Part shown: piece by piece, positions 37,065 through 46,108 of the stretch | Layout: every line of letters begins with the position of its first letter | How positions within the stretch are numbered: position 1 is the stretch's first letter | NCBI RefSeq assembly: GCF_947489365.1 | Contig: NZ_CANLDB010000002.1 | Span: 1-64,000 of the forward strand | DNA length: 64,000 nucleotides | Direction: 5' to 3' | Origin: an uncultured Nocardioides sp. | Lineage (GTDB): Bacteria > Actinomycetota > Actinomycetes > Propionibacteriales > Nocardioidaceae | Made by a program: the position numbers and the translations under genes | The notes under the pieces: generated by a model | What the model was told of the DNA's origin: nothing | The model's input: the letters and a program-made list of their open reading frames with translations, nothing else | The model's database searches: none

Positions 37065-39310
37065 GAGCGGTCCATGAACTCCGAGGCCGTGCTGGCCTCG
37101 AGCTCCGCCACGCCGGCGGCCAGCGCCGGCCGTGTGGTGAGGTCGGGGTCCTCGTCGAGCATCGCGACGGCGGCCTCGCGCGCGGCGACGATGGTCTTCT
37201 CGTCGCGCAGCACCCGCAGGCTCTGCAGGCCGGAGCGGAAGCCGGACTGGGAGCGTCCGAGGACGTCGCCCTCACGTCGCTGGGCGAGGTCCACGCGGCT
37301 GAGCTCGAAGCCGTCGGAGGTGGCGGCGACGGCGGCGAGCCGCTCGCGGGCCGGGGTCTGCGCCTCGGCGTACGAGACGAGGAGGCAGAGGCCCGGCAGC
37401 CCGCCGCGGCCGACGCGGCCGCGCAGCTGGTGCAGCTGGGAGACGCCGAAGCGGTCGGCGTCCAGCAGCACCATCGTGGTGGCGTTGGCGACGTCGACCC
37501 CGACCTCGATGACGGTGGTCGAGACGAGGACGTCGATCTCGCCGGCCGCGAAGGCCCGCATGGTGCGGTCCTTCTCCTCCGGAGGCATCCGCCCGTGCAG
37601 CGTGGCCACGCGCAGCCCCGCGAGCGGACCCTCCGCGAGGAGGGGGGCGACCTCCTCGACGGCGGCGAGGGTCCGCTTCGGCGCCTCGTCGACGGGCTCG
37701 TCGAACCAGTCGGCGTCGTCGGCGGCCTGCGAGGGGTCGGACTCCCCCTCCTCCTGCTCCCCGGCCGTGATGCGGGGGCAGACGACGTACGCCTGGTGGC
37801 CCTTGCCGACCTCCTCGCGCACCCGCTCCCAGGCACGGTCGAGCCAGCGCGGCTGGTCGGCGAGGGGGACGACGTTGGTCTGGATCGGCGCGCGGCCGGC
37901 GGGAAGCTCGGCCAGGACGGACGTCTCGAGGTCGCCGAAGACCGTCATGGCGACGGTGCGCGGGATGGGGGTCGCGGTCATGACCAGCACGTGGGGCGGC
38001 GTGCCGGCCTTGTCGGTGAGCGCCGCCCGCTGCTCCACGCCGAAGCGGTGCTGCTCGTCGACGACGACGAGGCCGAGGTCGGCGAAGGACACGTGGTCCT
38101 CCAGCAGGGCGTGGGTGCCGATGACCAGGCCGGCCTCCCCCGAGGCGATCCGCAGGAGCGGCTCGCGCCGCTGGCCCTTCGTCATCGAGCCGGTCAGCAG
38201 CTCGACGGCCGTGCCGTCGGGGTGGCCGCCGAGCATCCCGCCGCTCGCGAGGTCGCCGAGCATGGCGGTGATGGAGCGGTGGTGCTGCTGGGCGAGGACC
38301 TCGGTGGGGGCCAGGAGCGCGGCCTGGCCGCCGGAGTCGACGACGCGGAGCATCGCGCGCAGCGCGACGAGCGTCTTGCCGGAGCCGACCTCGCCCTGCA
38401 GGAGGCGGTTCATCGGGTGGTCGCGGGCCAGGTCGGCCTCGACGTCGGCCCCGACCTCGCGCTGCCCTGCGGTGAGGGTGAACGGCAGCCGGGCGTCGAA
38501 CGCCTCGAGCAGCCCGCCGCCGCCCGTCCGGGCCCGCGCCCCCAGCCGTCGTACGGCGGCCCGGCGGCGCGCCAGGACGAGCTGGGTGATGAGCGCCTCC
38601 GAGAAGCGGAACCGCTGCTGGGCGCGGGTGAGCTGCGCCCAGTCGGCCGGGGCGTGGACCCACTGGAACGCCGTGGTCAGGTCGAGGACGTCGAACCGCT
38701 CGCGGTCGGCGCGGTCCAGCGGGTCCGGGATCTCGCCCACCATGTCGAGCGCGGTCCGGACGGCGGTGAGGATCGTGAAGGAGTCGATCTTGCCGCTGAC
38801 GCGGTAGACGGGCAGGAGGCCGCGGAGGGTCTCCGCGACGGCGGGGTCGACCTGGGCCGGGGAGCCCTCGAACATCACCTTGTGGGGGCTGGAGAGCTGC
38901 CACTGGCTGCGGAACTGCTTGGTGCGTCCGGTGAACACGCCCCGCGAGCCGGGCGGCATGTCCGCGGCGAGCGACTCGGCGTGCGGGCCGTTCTTCGCGA
39001 AGAACGTCGCCTCCAGCGTCGGGCCGCCGCCGGCGGTGGCGAGGCGCACGGTGGTGCGGAAGGCGAGGCGGGGCCTGGCACGGTGGCTGCGGACGTCGGT
39101 GGCGAGGACCTTGGCGACCACCATGAGGTCCTGGCCCTCGGTCAGGGCACCGAGCTCGGTGTCGCCCTGGGTCTCGAGGTAGCGCCGCGGCAGGTGCCAC
39201 AGCAGGTCGCCGACGGTGCGCAGGCCGAGGTCGTCCTCGACGCGCTTGCGCGTGACGGTCGCGCGGCCGAACACGGCGGCGACCGGTGACTCGAGCGTGG
39301 TGTCCCCCAT
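37061..39310 (-). CDS. recG: ATP-dependent DNA helicase RecG
   Basis: 749 residues. It reverses stalled forks and processes branched DNA. OB-fold wedge domain in the first third; Walker A QGEVGSGKTLVALRAMLR, DEQHRFGVEQR, the MTATPIPRTVAM motif, TTVIEVGVDVANATTMV and QLRGRVGRGG follow in order. Full length. An insert rich in acidic residues (EEGESDPSQAADDADW) lies between the helicase lobes. Confidence 0.96.
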   Translation of the reverse strand: MGDTTLESPVAAVFGRATVTRKRVEDDLGLRTVGDLLWHLPRRYLETQGDTELGALTEGQDLMVVAKVLATDVRSHRARPRLAFRTTVRLATAGGGPTLEATFFAKNGPHAESLAADMPPGSRGVFTGRTKQFRSQWQLSSPHKVMFEGSPAQVDPAVAETLRGLLPVYRVSGKIDSFTILTAVRTALDMVGEIPDPLDRADRERFDVLDLTTAFQWVHAPADWAQLTRAQQRFRFSEALITQLVLARRRAAVRRLGARARTGGGGLLEAFDARLPFTLTAGQREVGADVEADLARDHPMNRLLQGEVGSGKTLVALRAMLRVVDSGGQAALLAPTEVLAQQHHRSITAMLGDLASGGMLGGHPDGTAVELLTGSMTKGQRREPLLRIASGEAGLVIGTHALLEDHVSFADLGLVVVDEQHRFGVEQRAALTDKAGTPPHVLVMTATPIPRTVAMTVFGDLETSVLAELPAGRAPIQTNVVPLADQPRWLDRAWERVREEVGKGHQAYVVCPRITAGEQEEGESDPSQAADDADWFDEPVDEAPKRTLAAVEEVAPLLAEGPLAGLRVATLHGRMPPEEKDRTMRAFAAGEIDVLVSTTVIEVGVDVANATTMVLLDADRFGVSQLHQLRGRVGRGGLPGLCLLVSYAEAQTPARERLAAVAATSDGFELSRVDLAQRREGDVLGRSQSGFRSGLQSLRVLRDEKTIVAAREAAVAMLDEDPDLTTRPALAAGVAELEASTASEFMDRS

Positions 39311-39319
39311 GACGTCCTC

Positions 39320-40990
39320 CTACTCCACCGAGAGCAGCACGGGATAGCGGTCCTGGCCCCCGTCGTACACCACGACGTCGACAGCGGGGTGCTGCTCCTC
39401 GAGGTACGACGCCAGCGCGGCGGTGGTGCCGTCGTCCTCCTGGCCCGCGACGAGGGTGACCAGGTCGCCGCCCCCGGCGAGGAGCCGCTCGGCGACCTCG
39501 CGGGCGACGGTCCCGACGTCGGGCCCGACGACGGCGAAGTCGCCGGCGATGACGCCCAGGGCGTCGCCGGGCTCGCAGGGCCCGGCCATCGTCATGCCGC
39601 GGCGGGCCGCGACGGTGACGGCCCCCTGCCGCACGTGCCGCGCCGTCGCGGTCATCTCGAGCACGTCGGCGGCGAGCGTCCGGGCGGGCTCGTGGACGGC
39701 GAGCGCGGCGAGGCCCTGGACCTGGGAGCGGGTCGGGACCACGACGACCTGCACGTCCCCACGCTGACGCAGCGTGCCCGCCGCGAGCTCCGCGGTGGCG
39801 ACGGTGTCGGCGTCGTTGGGCAGGACGACGACCTCCGCGACGTCGCCGGCGCCCATCGCCTCCAGCAGCATCCCCGCGGAGGGACGGCGCCCGGGGCCCC
39901 CGGGGACGACGACGGCGCCGGCCTCGGCGAACAGCCGCTCGAGACCCTCCCCGGCGGCCACGGCGACGACACGGCGCCCGACCCGCTCGGCCTCGGCGGT
40001 GGCGGGGAGCGCGGTGATGGCGATCTCCGACGGCGTCCCGGCGGCCAGCCCCGCCTCGACGGCGGCGCCGGCGTCGTCGACGTGCACGTGGACCTTCCAC
40101 AACCCGTCGCCGCCGACCACGACGAGGGAGTCGCCGAGCCCGGACAGCCGCCGGCGCAGGGCGGGGACGGCGTCGTCGGGGGCGCGGAGCAGGTAGACCA
40201 CCTCGTACGCCGGCGGCGCGGGGCGGGCGGCGCCCCCGGCGGGGGCGGGCGCGGTGACGTGCCCGACGACGGGGATGCGGTGGGTCGCCAGCGTCGCGGG
40301 TGCCGTGACGGGACGCCGTCCGGTCAGCACGTGCTCGGCGGCGTCGAGGACGACGACCAGCCCGCGACCGCCCGCGTCGACCACGCCGGCCTCGGCGAGC
40401 ACGGCGAGCTGCTCGGGGGTGTGCCGCAGCGCCTCCCGCGCCGCGGCGGCCGCGGCGGTGACCACCCGTCGTACGCCGGCGGTGGGGGCGGTCTCGGCGG
40501 CGGCGTCGGCGGCCGCGCGGGCGACGGTGAGGATCGTGCCCTCGACGGGCTCGCCGACGGCGGCGTAGCTCGCGTCCACGGCGCCGGCCATCGCGTCGGC
40601 GAGCACCGCGCCGGGACGACGTCCCGCCGGGGAGGACGTCGCGGCGGCGACGGTCGCGGCGACCGCGCCCAGCATCTGGCTGAGGATCACCCCGGAGTTC
40701 CCGCGGGCGCCGAGGAGAGCGCCCCGGGCCATGACCGCCCACACCTCGGCCAGCGGCGGGGGCGCCGCGACCTCGTGCCGGGCGTCGGGGTCGGCTCCCG
40801 GCAGCGCCCGCACGGCGTCGCGGGCCGCGGAGAGGGTGAGGTACAGGTTCGTGCCCGTGTCACCGTCCGGGACGGGGTAGACGTTGAGGGCGTCGATCTC
40901 CTCGCGCGCGGCGGCCAGCGCCTCGGTAGCCTCGTCCAGGAAGCGCACGAGGGCAGGGACCTCGCTGGTCTCGCCCGGGGTGCCCTCCAC
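39320..40990 (-). CDS. DAK2-domain protein, fatty acid kinase FakA-like
   Basis: 556 residues. The N-terminal DhaL/DAK2 domain has NVYPVPDGDTGTNLYLTLSA and a second conserved segment ALLGARGNSGVILSQMLG; the C-terminal two-thirds matches the FakA/YloV layout (central and DegV-partner domains). In Firmicutes this kinase phosphorylates fatty acids bound by FakB. It lies between recG and rpmB, a common position. Substrate in this organism is inferred from family. Confidence 0.88.
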   Translation of the reverse strand: MEGTPGETSEVPALVRFLDEATEALAAAREEIDALNVYPVPDGDTGTNLYLTLSAARDAVRALPGADPDARHEVAAPPPLAEVWAVMARGALLGARGNSGVILSQMLGAVAATVAAATSSPAGRRPGAVLADAMAGAVDASYAAVGEPVEGTILTVARAAADAAAETAPTAGVRRVVTAAAAAAREALRHTPEQLAVLAEAGVVDAGGRGLVVVLDAAEHVLTGRRPVTAPATLATHRIPVVGHVTAPAPAGGAARPAPPAYEVVYLLRAPDDAVPALRRRLSGLGDSLVVVGGDGLWKVHVHVDDAGAAVEAGLAAGTPSEIAITALPATAEAERVGRRVVAVAAGEGLERLFAEAGAVVVPGGPGRRPSAGMLLEAMGAGDVAEVVVLPNDADTVATAELAAGTLRQRGDVQVVVVPTRSQVQGLAALAVHEPARTLAADVLEMTATARHVRQGAVTVAARRGMTMAGPCEPGDALGVIAGDFAVVGPDVGTVAREVAERLLAGGGDLVTLVAGQEDDGTTAALASYLEEQHPAVDVVVYDGGQDRYPVLLSVE

Positions 40991-41115
40991 GCGCGACAGG
41001 CTAGAGGGTGCTGATTGGCCCGGGGCCGACCGGCTCGGCTACGCTTCTGCGGTTGCCTCGGCGCCCTGGTGGTGCCGTGCGCACGTACTTCGTACCTCGA
41101 TCCCAGGAGCTGACA

Positions 41116-41301
41116 GTGGCCGCCGTCTGTGACATCTGCGCCAAGTCCCCGGGCTTCGGTCACAACCGGCCGTGGTCGCGGAAGATCACCAAGCGTCGTT
41201 TCGACCCGAACATCCAGCGCGTCCGCGCCACGGTGAACGGCACCCCGAAGCGCATGAACGTCTGCACCAGCTGCATCAAGGCCGGCAAGGTCACCCGCTG
41301 A
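41116..41301 (+). CDS. rpmB: 50S ribosomal protein L28
   Basis: 61 residues, starting AAVCDICAKSPGFGHN and containing RRFDPNIQRVRA and CTSCIKAGKVTR. Four cysteines (CDIC...CTSC) make it the zinc-binding form. The GTG at 41116 is preceded by AGGAGCTG. Divergent from the FakA-like gene. Confidence 0.96.
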   Translation: MAAVCDICAKSPGFGHNRPWSRKITKRRFDPNIQRVRATVNGTPKRMNVCTSCIKAGKVTR

Positions 41302-41320
41302 GAAGCTGACGCGAACCTCA

Positions 41321-41357
41321 CGACAGCCCCCGACGCCCCCGGCGTCGGGGGCTGTCG
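41321..41357 (+). terminator. rpmB terminator
   Basis: Perfect 17-base arms (CGACAGCCCCCGACGCC at 41321-41337 and its complement at 41341-41357) with a three-base loop, 20 bases after rpmB. Confidence 0.9.
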
Positions 41358-41424
41358 CGTTCGCAGGCCGGCGTCGTCCCGCCGGGCTCCGAGGCCCGCC
41401 CGCTCGTCCCTCCGGGCTCGCACC

Positions 41425-42402
41425 TCAACCAGCGGCGCCGTCGGGCGGGTCCCAGCCCGGGACCTCGGCGGCCTCCGCGACGAGGGCCTCGAGAACGGTG
41501 GCGACGGCGACGCGCACCGCGCGGTCGGGGCGGGCGAGGGCGGCGATGCGCCGGACCGGGCGCTCGGCGCGGGTGCGCGCCGGGCGGACCGGGCGCAGGA
41601 CGAGCCGGGCGTCCCCGGCGCCGCCCACCGCGTGCTCGACGGCCTGCCGCGGCATCAGCGCCACGCCGTGGCCGGCGGCCACCAGTGCCTCCTGGACGCG
41701 CAGGTCGGTGTAGCGGTGGCCCACCCGGGGCAGCCGGTCGGCCGCGGCGAACCAGGCCATCAGCGCCCGGTCGAAGGGCCAGCCCTCCGGGACCCCGACC
41801 CAGGTCTCGTCGGCCACGTCGGCCACGGTGACCTCCGTCAGCCCTGCGAGCCGGTGGCCCGGCGGAGCCACGACGTCGAGGGGCTCCGAGGCGAGGTCGC
41901 GGACGACCAGGTCCTTCGCCGGGCCGTCCGACCACGTCCCGTCGACCCAGGCGCGGTGGGCGAGGACGACGTCCACCTTCTCGGTGCGGGCGGCGTACGC
42001 GTCGCCCACCATGTCGGCCTCGGCGACGTCGAGCCGCAGCTCCGGGTGGACCGCGAGCCGCAGCAGCAGGCCGGGCAGCAGCGCCTGACCGGCGGTCGGG
42101 TAGACGCTCAGGCTCACGACGCCGGCGACACGGTGCCGGTAGGCGTCCCAGGTCGCCTCGACCCGGGCCCGCGCCTCCTCCAGGTCGCGGGCGGCGAGGA
42201 CGAGGGCCTCCCCCGCGTCGGTGAGCTCCACCCCGCGACCCACCCGGGTGAGCAGCGCGGTCCCCGCCTCCCGCTCGAGGACCTTCAGCTGCTGCGAGAC
42301 CGCGGTCGGGGTGAGGTGCAGCGCCTGGGCGACCGCGGTGACGCTGCGCCGGCGGGCGAGCTCGCAGAGCAGGGACAGCCGGCGCGGCTCGAGGTCGACC
42401 AT
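41425..42402 (-). CDS. LysR-family transcription regulator
   Basis: 325 residues. N-terminal helix-turn-helix (LLCELARRRSVTAVAQALHL, TPTAVSQQLKVLE) and C-terminal periplasmic-binding-type effector domain. Divergent from the EamA transporter gene, with 86 bases between the starts, so it probably controls that gene. Effector unknown. Confidence 0.9.
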   Translation of the reverse strand: MVDLEPRRLSLLCELARRRSVTAVAQALHLTPTAVSQQLKVLEREAGTALLTRVGRGVELTDAGEALVLAARDLEEARARVEATWDAYRHRVAGVVSLSVYPTAGQALLPGLLLRLAVHPELRLDVAEADMVGDAYAARTEKVDVVLAHRAWVDGTWSDGPAKDLVVRDLASEPLDVVAPPGHRLAGLTEVTVADVADETWVGVPEGWPFDRALMAWFAAADRLPRVGHRYTDLRVQEALVAAGHGVALMPRQAVEHAVGGAGDARLVLRPVRPARTRAERPVRRIAALARPDRAVRVAVATVLEALVAEAAEVPGWDPPDGAAG

Positions 42403-42488
42403 GAATCGACGCTACATCGTCGGTGAACCGATCCTCGATGGATCTTCACGATCGGATCCGCGAGGCTCCCAGGGTGCCGATCACCGCG
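42403..42488. promoter_or_regulatory. LysR-EamA divergent control region
   Basis: 86 bases containing GATCC-TCGAT-GGATC (42430-42444), a small palindrome of a size usual for LysR-type sites, and repeated CGATC cores. The exact promoter positions are not visible. Confidence 0.35.
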
Positions 42489-43454
42489 ATGCCCACCCGC
42501 GACGTCCTGCTCGCCGCCTTCGTCGCCGTCACGTGGGGCGTCAACTTCATCGCGATCGACGCCTCCCTCGGCCACTACCCGCCGATGTTCCTCGTCGCGC
42601 TGCGCTTCGCCGTCCTCGCCGTCCCCGCCCTGCTGTTCGTCCGACGACCGCGGGTGCCGCTGCGCTGGCTGCTGGGGTACGGCGCGGGGTTCGGCATCGC
42701 GCAGTTCGTGCTTCTCTACGCCGGGCTGGAGGCCGGGATGCCGGTCGGTCTGGCCTCGCTGGTGCTGCAGGCCTCGGCACCCTTCACCGTGCTGCTGGCC
42801 GCCGGCCTGCTCGGCGAGCGTCCGTCCAGGACGGCGATGGTCGGCGTCGGGATCGCCGTCACCGGGCTCGCCGTGATCGCGGCGTGGCGGGGGCTGACGG
42901 TCTCGTTCGTGCCGGTCGCCCTGGTCCTCGGCGGCGGGCTGGGCTGGGCCTTCGGCAACGTGTGCTCCCGCCAGGCGCAGCCGGAGTCGCCCTTCGCGCT
43001 GATGATGTGGATGACCGTGGTGCCGCCCGTCCCGATGGCCCTGCTGTCCCTGGCCGTCGAGGGGCCCGACCGGATCGGGGCGTCGCTCGCCACCGCGTTC
43101 ACCGCCGAGGCCCTGCCGGCGAACCTCGGCCTGGCCTACACCGTCCTGGTCGCCACCGTCATCGGCAGCGGGATCTGGACCGCCCTGATGCGGCGCCACC
43201 CGTCCAGCGCGGTGGCCCCGTTCTCGATGCTGGTGCCCGTCACCGGGTTCACCTCGGCCTGGCTCGTCCTCGGCGAGGTCCCCGCCCTGGTGGAGGTGCT
43301 CGGTGGGGTCCTGGTCATCACCGGGGTGCTGCTGCCGACCCTCGTGGGAGCCGTCCGCGGATCCCGGGGCCGGGGCTCAGAAGTGGGTCCACCCGCCGGC
43401 GCCCTCGTGGGCGACGCCGTCGACGGTGACCCGCGGGTCGCCGTCCGCGGCTAG
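42489..43454 (+). CDS. EamA (DMT) family transporter
   Basis: 321 residues with about ten membrane segments (VLLAAFVAVTWGVNFIAIDA at the start, GGVLVITGVLLPTLVGAV at the end), the two-EamA-domain layout of small metabolite exporters. ATG starts at 42438 or further upstream are possible, but homology begins at 42489. The last ~26 residues are hydrophilic and are read across the 3' end of thiL on the other strand, a likely read-through extension. Confidence 0.88.
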   Translation: MPTRDVLLAAFVAVTWGVNFIAIDASLGHYPPMFLVALRFAVLAVPALLFVRRPRVPLRWLLGYGAGFGIAQFVLLYAGLEAGMPVGLASLVLQASAPFTVLLAAGLLGERPSRTAMVGVGIAVTGLAVIAAWRGLTVSFVPVALVLGGGLGWAFGNVCSRQAQPESPFALMMWMTVVPPVPMALLSLAVEGPDRIGASLATAFTAEALPANLGLAYTVLVATVIGSGIWTALMRRHPSSAVAPFSMLVPVTGFTSAWLVLGEVPALVEVLGGVLVITGVLLPTLVGAVRGSRGRGSEVGPPAGALVGDAVDGDPRVAVRG

Positions 43455-44357
43455 CACCCGCCCGATCACCCGGAAGGCCGCGGGGACCTCGTCCGCGGAG
43501 CCGAAGGTCGCGACCAGGCTGTGGTCGTCGCCCCCGGTCAGCACGAGCTCCGTGGGGTCCGACCCGGTCGCGGCGGCCACCGCCTGCAGCGCCTCCGGCA
43601 CGTCCAGCGCCGCGCGCTCCAGGTCGATCGAGACGCCGGAGGCGCGCGCCAGGTGGGCGAGGTCGCCGAGCAGGCCGTCGGAGACGTCGAGCATCGCGGT
43701 CGCGCCGGCGTCGGCGGCCGCCGGCCCCGCGTCGTACGGCGGCTGCGGGCGGCGGTGCGCCTCGACGAGCGCCCTCGGGGAGCGGAAGCCGCGGCTCAGC
43801 ACGGCCAGGCCGCCCGCGGCCCAGCCCTGCCGTCCGGCGATCGCGACCACCTCGCCCGGCTCGGCGCCGGAGCGCAGGACCGGGTCCAGCCGGCAGCGCC
43901 CGATGACGGTGACGGCGACGACGATCGCGTCGGCGCGGGTCAGGTCGCCGCCGACGACGCTGGCACCGACCAGCGCGCACTCCTCGGCGAACCCGCGCGC
44001 GAAGTCGAGGACCCAGGCGACGGGGAGGTCGGCCGGCACGGCCAGGCCGACGGTGAGGCTGTGGGCCCGACCGCCCATCGCGTTGATGTCGGAGAGGTTC
44101 TGCGCCGCCGCCCGGTGGCCCACGTCGGCGGCCTCGGACCAGTCGCGGCGGAAGTGGCGGTCCTGGACCATCAGGTCCGACGAGACCAGCACCTGGTCGT
44201 CGTCGCACCACAGGACCGCCGCGTCGTCACCGGGCCCCACGTCGACGTGGTCGCCCTGCTCGAAGATCGCCGTGAGGGCCTCGATCACGCCGAACTCCCC
44301 GAGGTCGGCGAGGGTCGCGTCCCTCGGGACGGACGGGGTCGGATCTGCGGGGGCCAT
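43377..44357 (-). CDS. thiL: Thiamine-monophosphate kinase
   Basis: 326 residues. It makes thiamine diphosphate from the monophosphate. Family motifs: GPGDDAAVLWCDDDQVLVSS, AAQNLSDINAMGG, VGGDLTRAD, LDVSDGLLGDLAHL and LTGGDDHSLVATF. The ATG at 44357 is chosen over upstream frames because homology begins there. Its 3' end overlaps the EamA gene by 78 bases tail to tail. Confidence 0.94.
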   Translation of the reverse strand: MAPADPTPSVPRDATLADLGEFGVIEALTAIFEQGDHVDVGPGDDAAVLWCDDDQVLVSSDLMVQDRHFRRDWSEAADVGHRAAAQNLSDINAMGGRAHSLTVGLAVPADLPVAWVLDFARGFAEECALVGASVVGGDLTRADAIVVAVTVIGRCRLDPVLRSGAEPGEVVAIAGRQGWAAGGLAVLSRGFRSPRALVEAHRRPQPPYDAGPAAADAGATAMLDVSDGLLGDLAHLARASGVSIDLERAALDVPEALQAVAAATGSDPTELVLTGGDDHSLVATFGSADEVPAAFRVIGRVLAADGDPRVTVDGVAHEGAGGWTHF

Positions 44358-44490
44358 GGGTCCATCACAGCAGAGCAGGCCGTTGCCAGCGGCGCCGACC
44401 TGCGGGGTAGGTTGACCCGTGACACCGGTCACCCCGGACCCCTCCGGAGCGACCGATCCCACCCCGTCGTGCCTTCGACAAGGAGCTCAC

Positions 44491-44727
44491 ATGGTCGTCC
44501 AGGCGTACGTCCTGATCCAGACCGACGTCGGCAAGGCCGCCGAGGTCGCCGCCGCGGTCGCGAAGGTCAAGGGCGTCACCATGGCGGAGGACGTCACCGG
44601 CCCGTACGACGTGATCGTGCGCGCCGAGGCCCGCAACGTCGACGAGCTGGGCAAGCTGGTCGTGGCGAAGGTGCAGACGCTCGACGGCATCACCCGGACG
44701 CTGACCTGCCCCGTCGTCCACATCTGA
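44491..44727 (+). CDS. Stand-alone Lrp/AsnC ligand-binding domain protein
   Basis: 78 residues matching only the RAM (effector) domain of Lrp/AsnC regulators (QAYVLIQTDVGKAAEVAAAV, VTGPYDVIVRAEARNVDELG), with no DNA-binding domain. Such proteins may sense amino acids and pair with full regulators. Clear ribosome site AAGGAG before the ATG at 44491. Divergent from thiL. Confidence 0.9.
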   Translation: MVVQAYVLIQTDVGKAAEVAAAVAKVKGVTMAEDVTGPYDVIVRAEARNVDELGKLVVAKVQTLDGITRTLTCPVVHI

Positions 44728-45227
44728 GCCGCCGCCCCCGCGCCGCGGCCCTCCTCGCCGCTGCCCTCCTCCTCGCCACGGCCACGGCCTGCGCCCCGAC
44801 CCTCGAGGTGGACACCCCGGACGTCGAGGGTGCGGACGCGCGTGCCTGCGCCGACCTGGTCGACGCGCTGCCCGACGAGCTCGCGAACGCACGGCGCCGC
44901 GAGGTGGTCTCCACCGGCTCCGAGGCGGTGGCCTGGGGAGACCCGCCCATCCTGCTGACCTGCGGGGTCGGCACCCCGCTGGGCTTCAGCCGGGTGGCGT
45001 CGGCCTGCCAGGACGTGGCCGGCGTCGACTGGTTCGTGCCCGACGAGCAGATGGAGGACCAAACCGCCGAGGCGGTCGCCACCACCATCGGGTTCTCACC
45101 GGCGCTCGAGCTGCGGATCCCGGCCGACTACCGTCCGCCGGTCCAGGTGCTCATCGAGATCGCCCCGGCGATCAAGGCGACCATCGACAACCCGAACCCC
45201 TGCGTCGTGGCGGACCCGCGCGACTGA
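44724..45227 (+). CDS. DUF3515-like lipoprotein with CTG start
   Basis: 167 residues. A signal peptide (SRRPRAAALLAAALLLATAT) is followed by Cys at about 23, a lipobox-like position, then a domain with two further cysteines (LTCGVGTPLG, ACQDVAGVDWFVPDE) like the actinobacterial DUF3515 family. No ATG, GTG or TTG occurs before or within the signal peptide; the only start that keeps it is CTG at 44724, overlapping the previous stop as CTGA. Family genes commonly lie beside thiL, which supports the call. Confidence 0.78.
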   Translation: MSRRPRAAALLAAALLLATATACAPTLEVDTPDVEGADARACADLVDALPDELANARRREVVSTGSEAVAWGDPPILLTCGVGTPLGFSRVASACQDVAGVDWFVPDEQMEDQTAEAVATTIGFSPALELRIPADYRPPVQVLIEIAPAIKATIDNPNPCVVADPRD

Positions 45228-45237
45228 CCCGCGGTGC

Positions 45238-46068
45238 TCAGGCGTCCCCGGAGGCCCGTCGTCCCGGCCCGGCCACCTCGGTGTGGGGTCGTGACTGCCA
45301 CAGCGCCCACTCGGCGCTGACGTCCCCCGCGGTGCGCACCAGCAGCGGCAGGTGCTCGTCGACGAGCCGCTCCCGGCTGGTCTCGGCGGCGTGGACGGTG
45401 ACGTTCATCGCCGCCCGCACGGTGCCGGTGCCGTCGCGGACTCCGACCGCGGCCGAGCGCACGCCGGGGGCGAGCTCCTCGTCGGCCAGCGCCCAGCCCC
45501 GGGCGCGGACCTCGGTGAGCTCCTCGGCGAGGCGCTCCGGGCTCCGTCCGATGTACGGCGGGAGGCCGGCGCGGCTGGGGGTCGCCAGCACGCGCTCCAG
45601 CTCGTCGGGCGCCAGCGCGGCCAGGAGGACCTTGCCCTGCGAGGTCTGCGGGGCGGGGAAGAGCGTGCCGATCTCCACGCGCAGGGCGATGATCTTCGGC
45701 ACGGCCACGCGGGCGACGTACACGATGTCGCTGCCGTCGAGCTGCGCCATCGACGACGACTCCCCCGTGCGCGCCACCAGCGCCTCCAGGTGGGGCCGCG
45801 CGATGTCCCAGAGCCCCAACGACGACACGTACGCCGTCCCGAGGTCGAGGACCCGCGGGGTCAGGGCGTAGGAGCCGCCGTCGGCGCGGACGTAGCCGAG
45901 CTCGGTGAGCGTCAGCAGCAGCCGCCGGGCGGTGGGTCGCGCGAGCCCGGTCGACTCGGCGACCTCGCTCAGCGTCATCGACGTGTGCGCCGTCCCCAGC
46001 CCGCGCAGCACGTCGAGCCCCCGCGCGAGGGCCTCCACGAAGTCGGGTCCTGCTCCTCGTCCCGCCAC
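45238..46068 (-). CDS. IclR-family transcription regulator
   Basis: 276 residues. Winged helix-turn-helix ([20 protein letters not shown]) and the IclR effector domain (SSSMAQLDGSDIVYVARVAV, TSQGKVLLAALAPDELERVL) of the PcaR/PcaU type that controls aromatic catabolism. It follows the amidohydrolase gene by 40 bases and so is probably co-transcribed with it; the divergent catabolic genes are its likely targets. Confidence 0.9.
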   Translation of the reverse strand: MAGRGAGPDFVEALARGLDVLRGLGTAHTSMTLSEVAESTGLARPTARRLLLTLTELGYVRADGGSYALTPRVLDLGTAYVSSLGLWDIARPHLEALVARTGESSSMAQLDGSDIVYVARVAVPKIIALRVEIGTLFPAPQTSQGKVLLAALAPDELERVLATPSRAGLPPYIGRSPERLAEELTEVRARGWALADEELAPGVRSAAVGVRDGTGTVRAAMNVTVHAAETSRERLVDEHLPLLVRTAGDVSAEWALWQSRPHTEVAGPGRRASGDA

Positions 46069-46108
46069 GACACCTCCTCGTCGACCGGCCGTCCGTCTAG
46101 CCCTCGGC

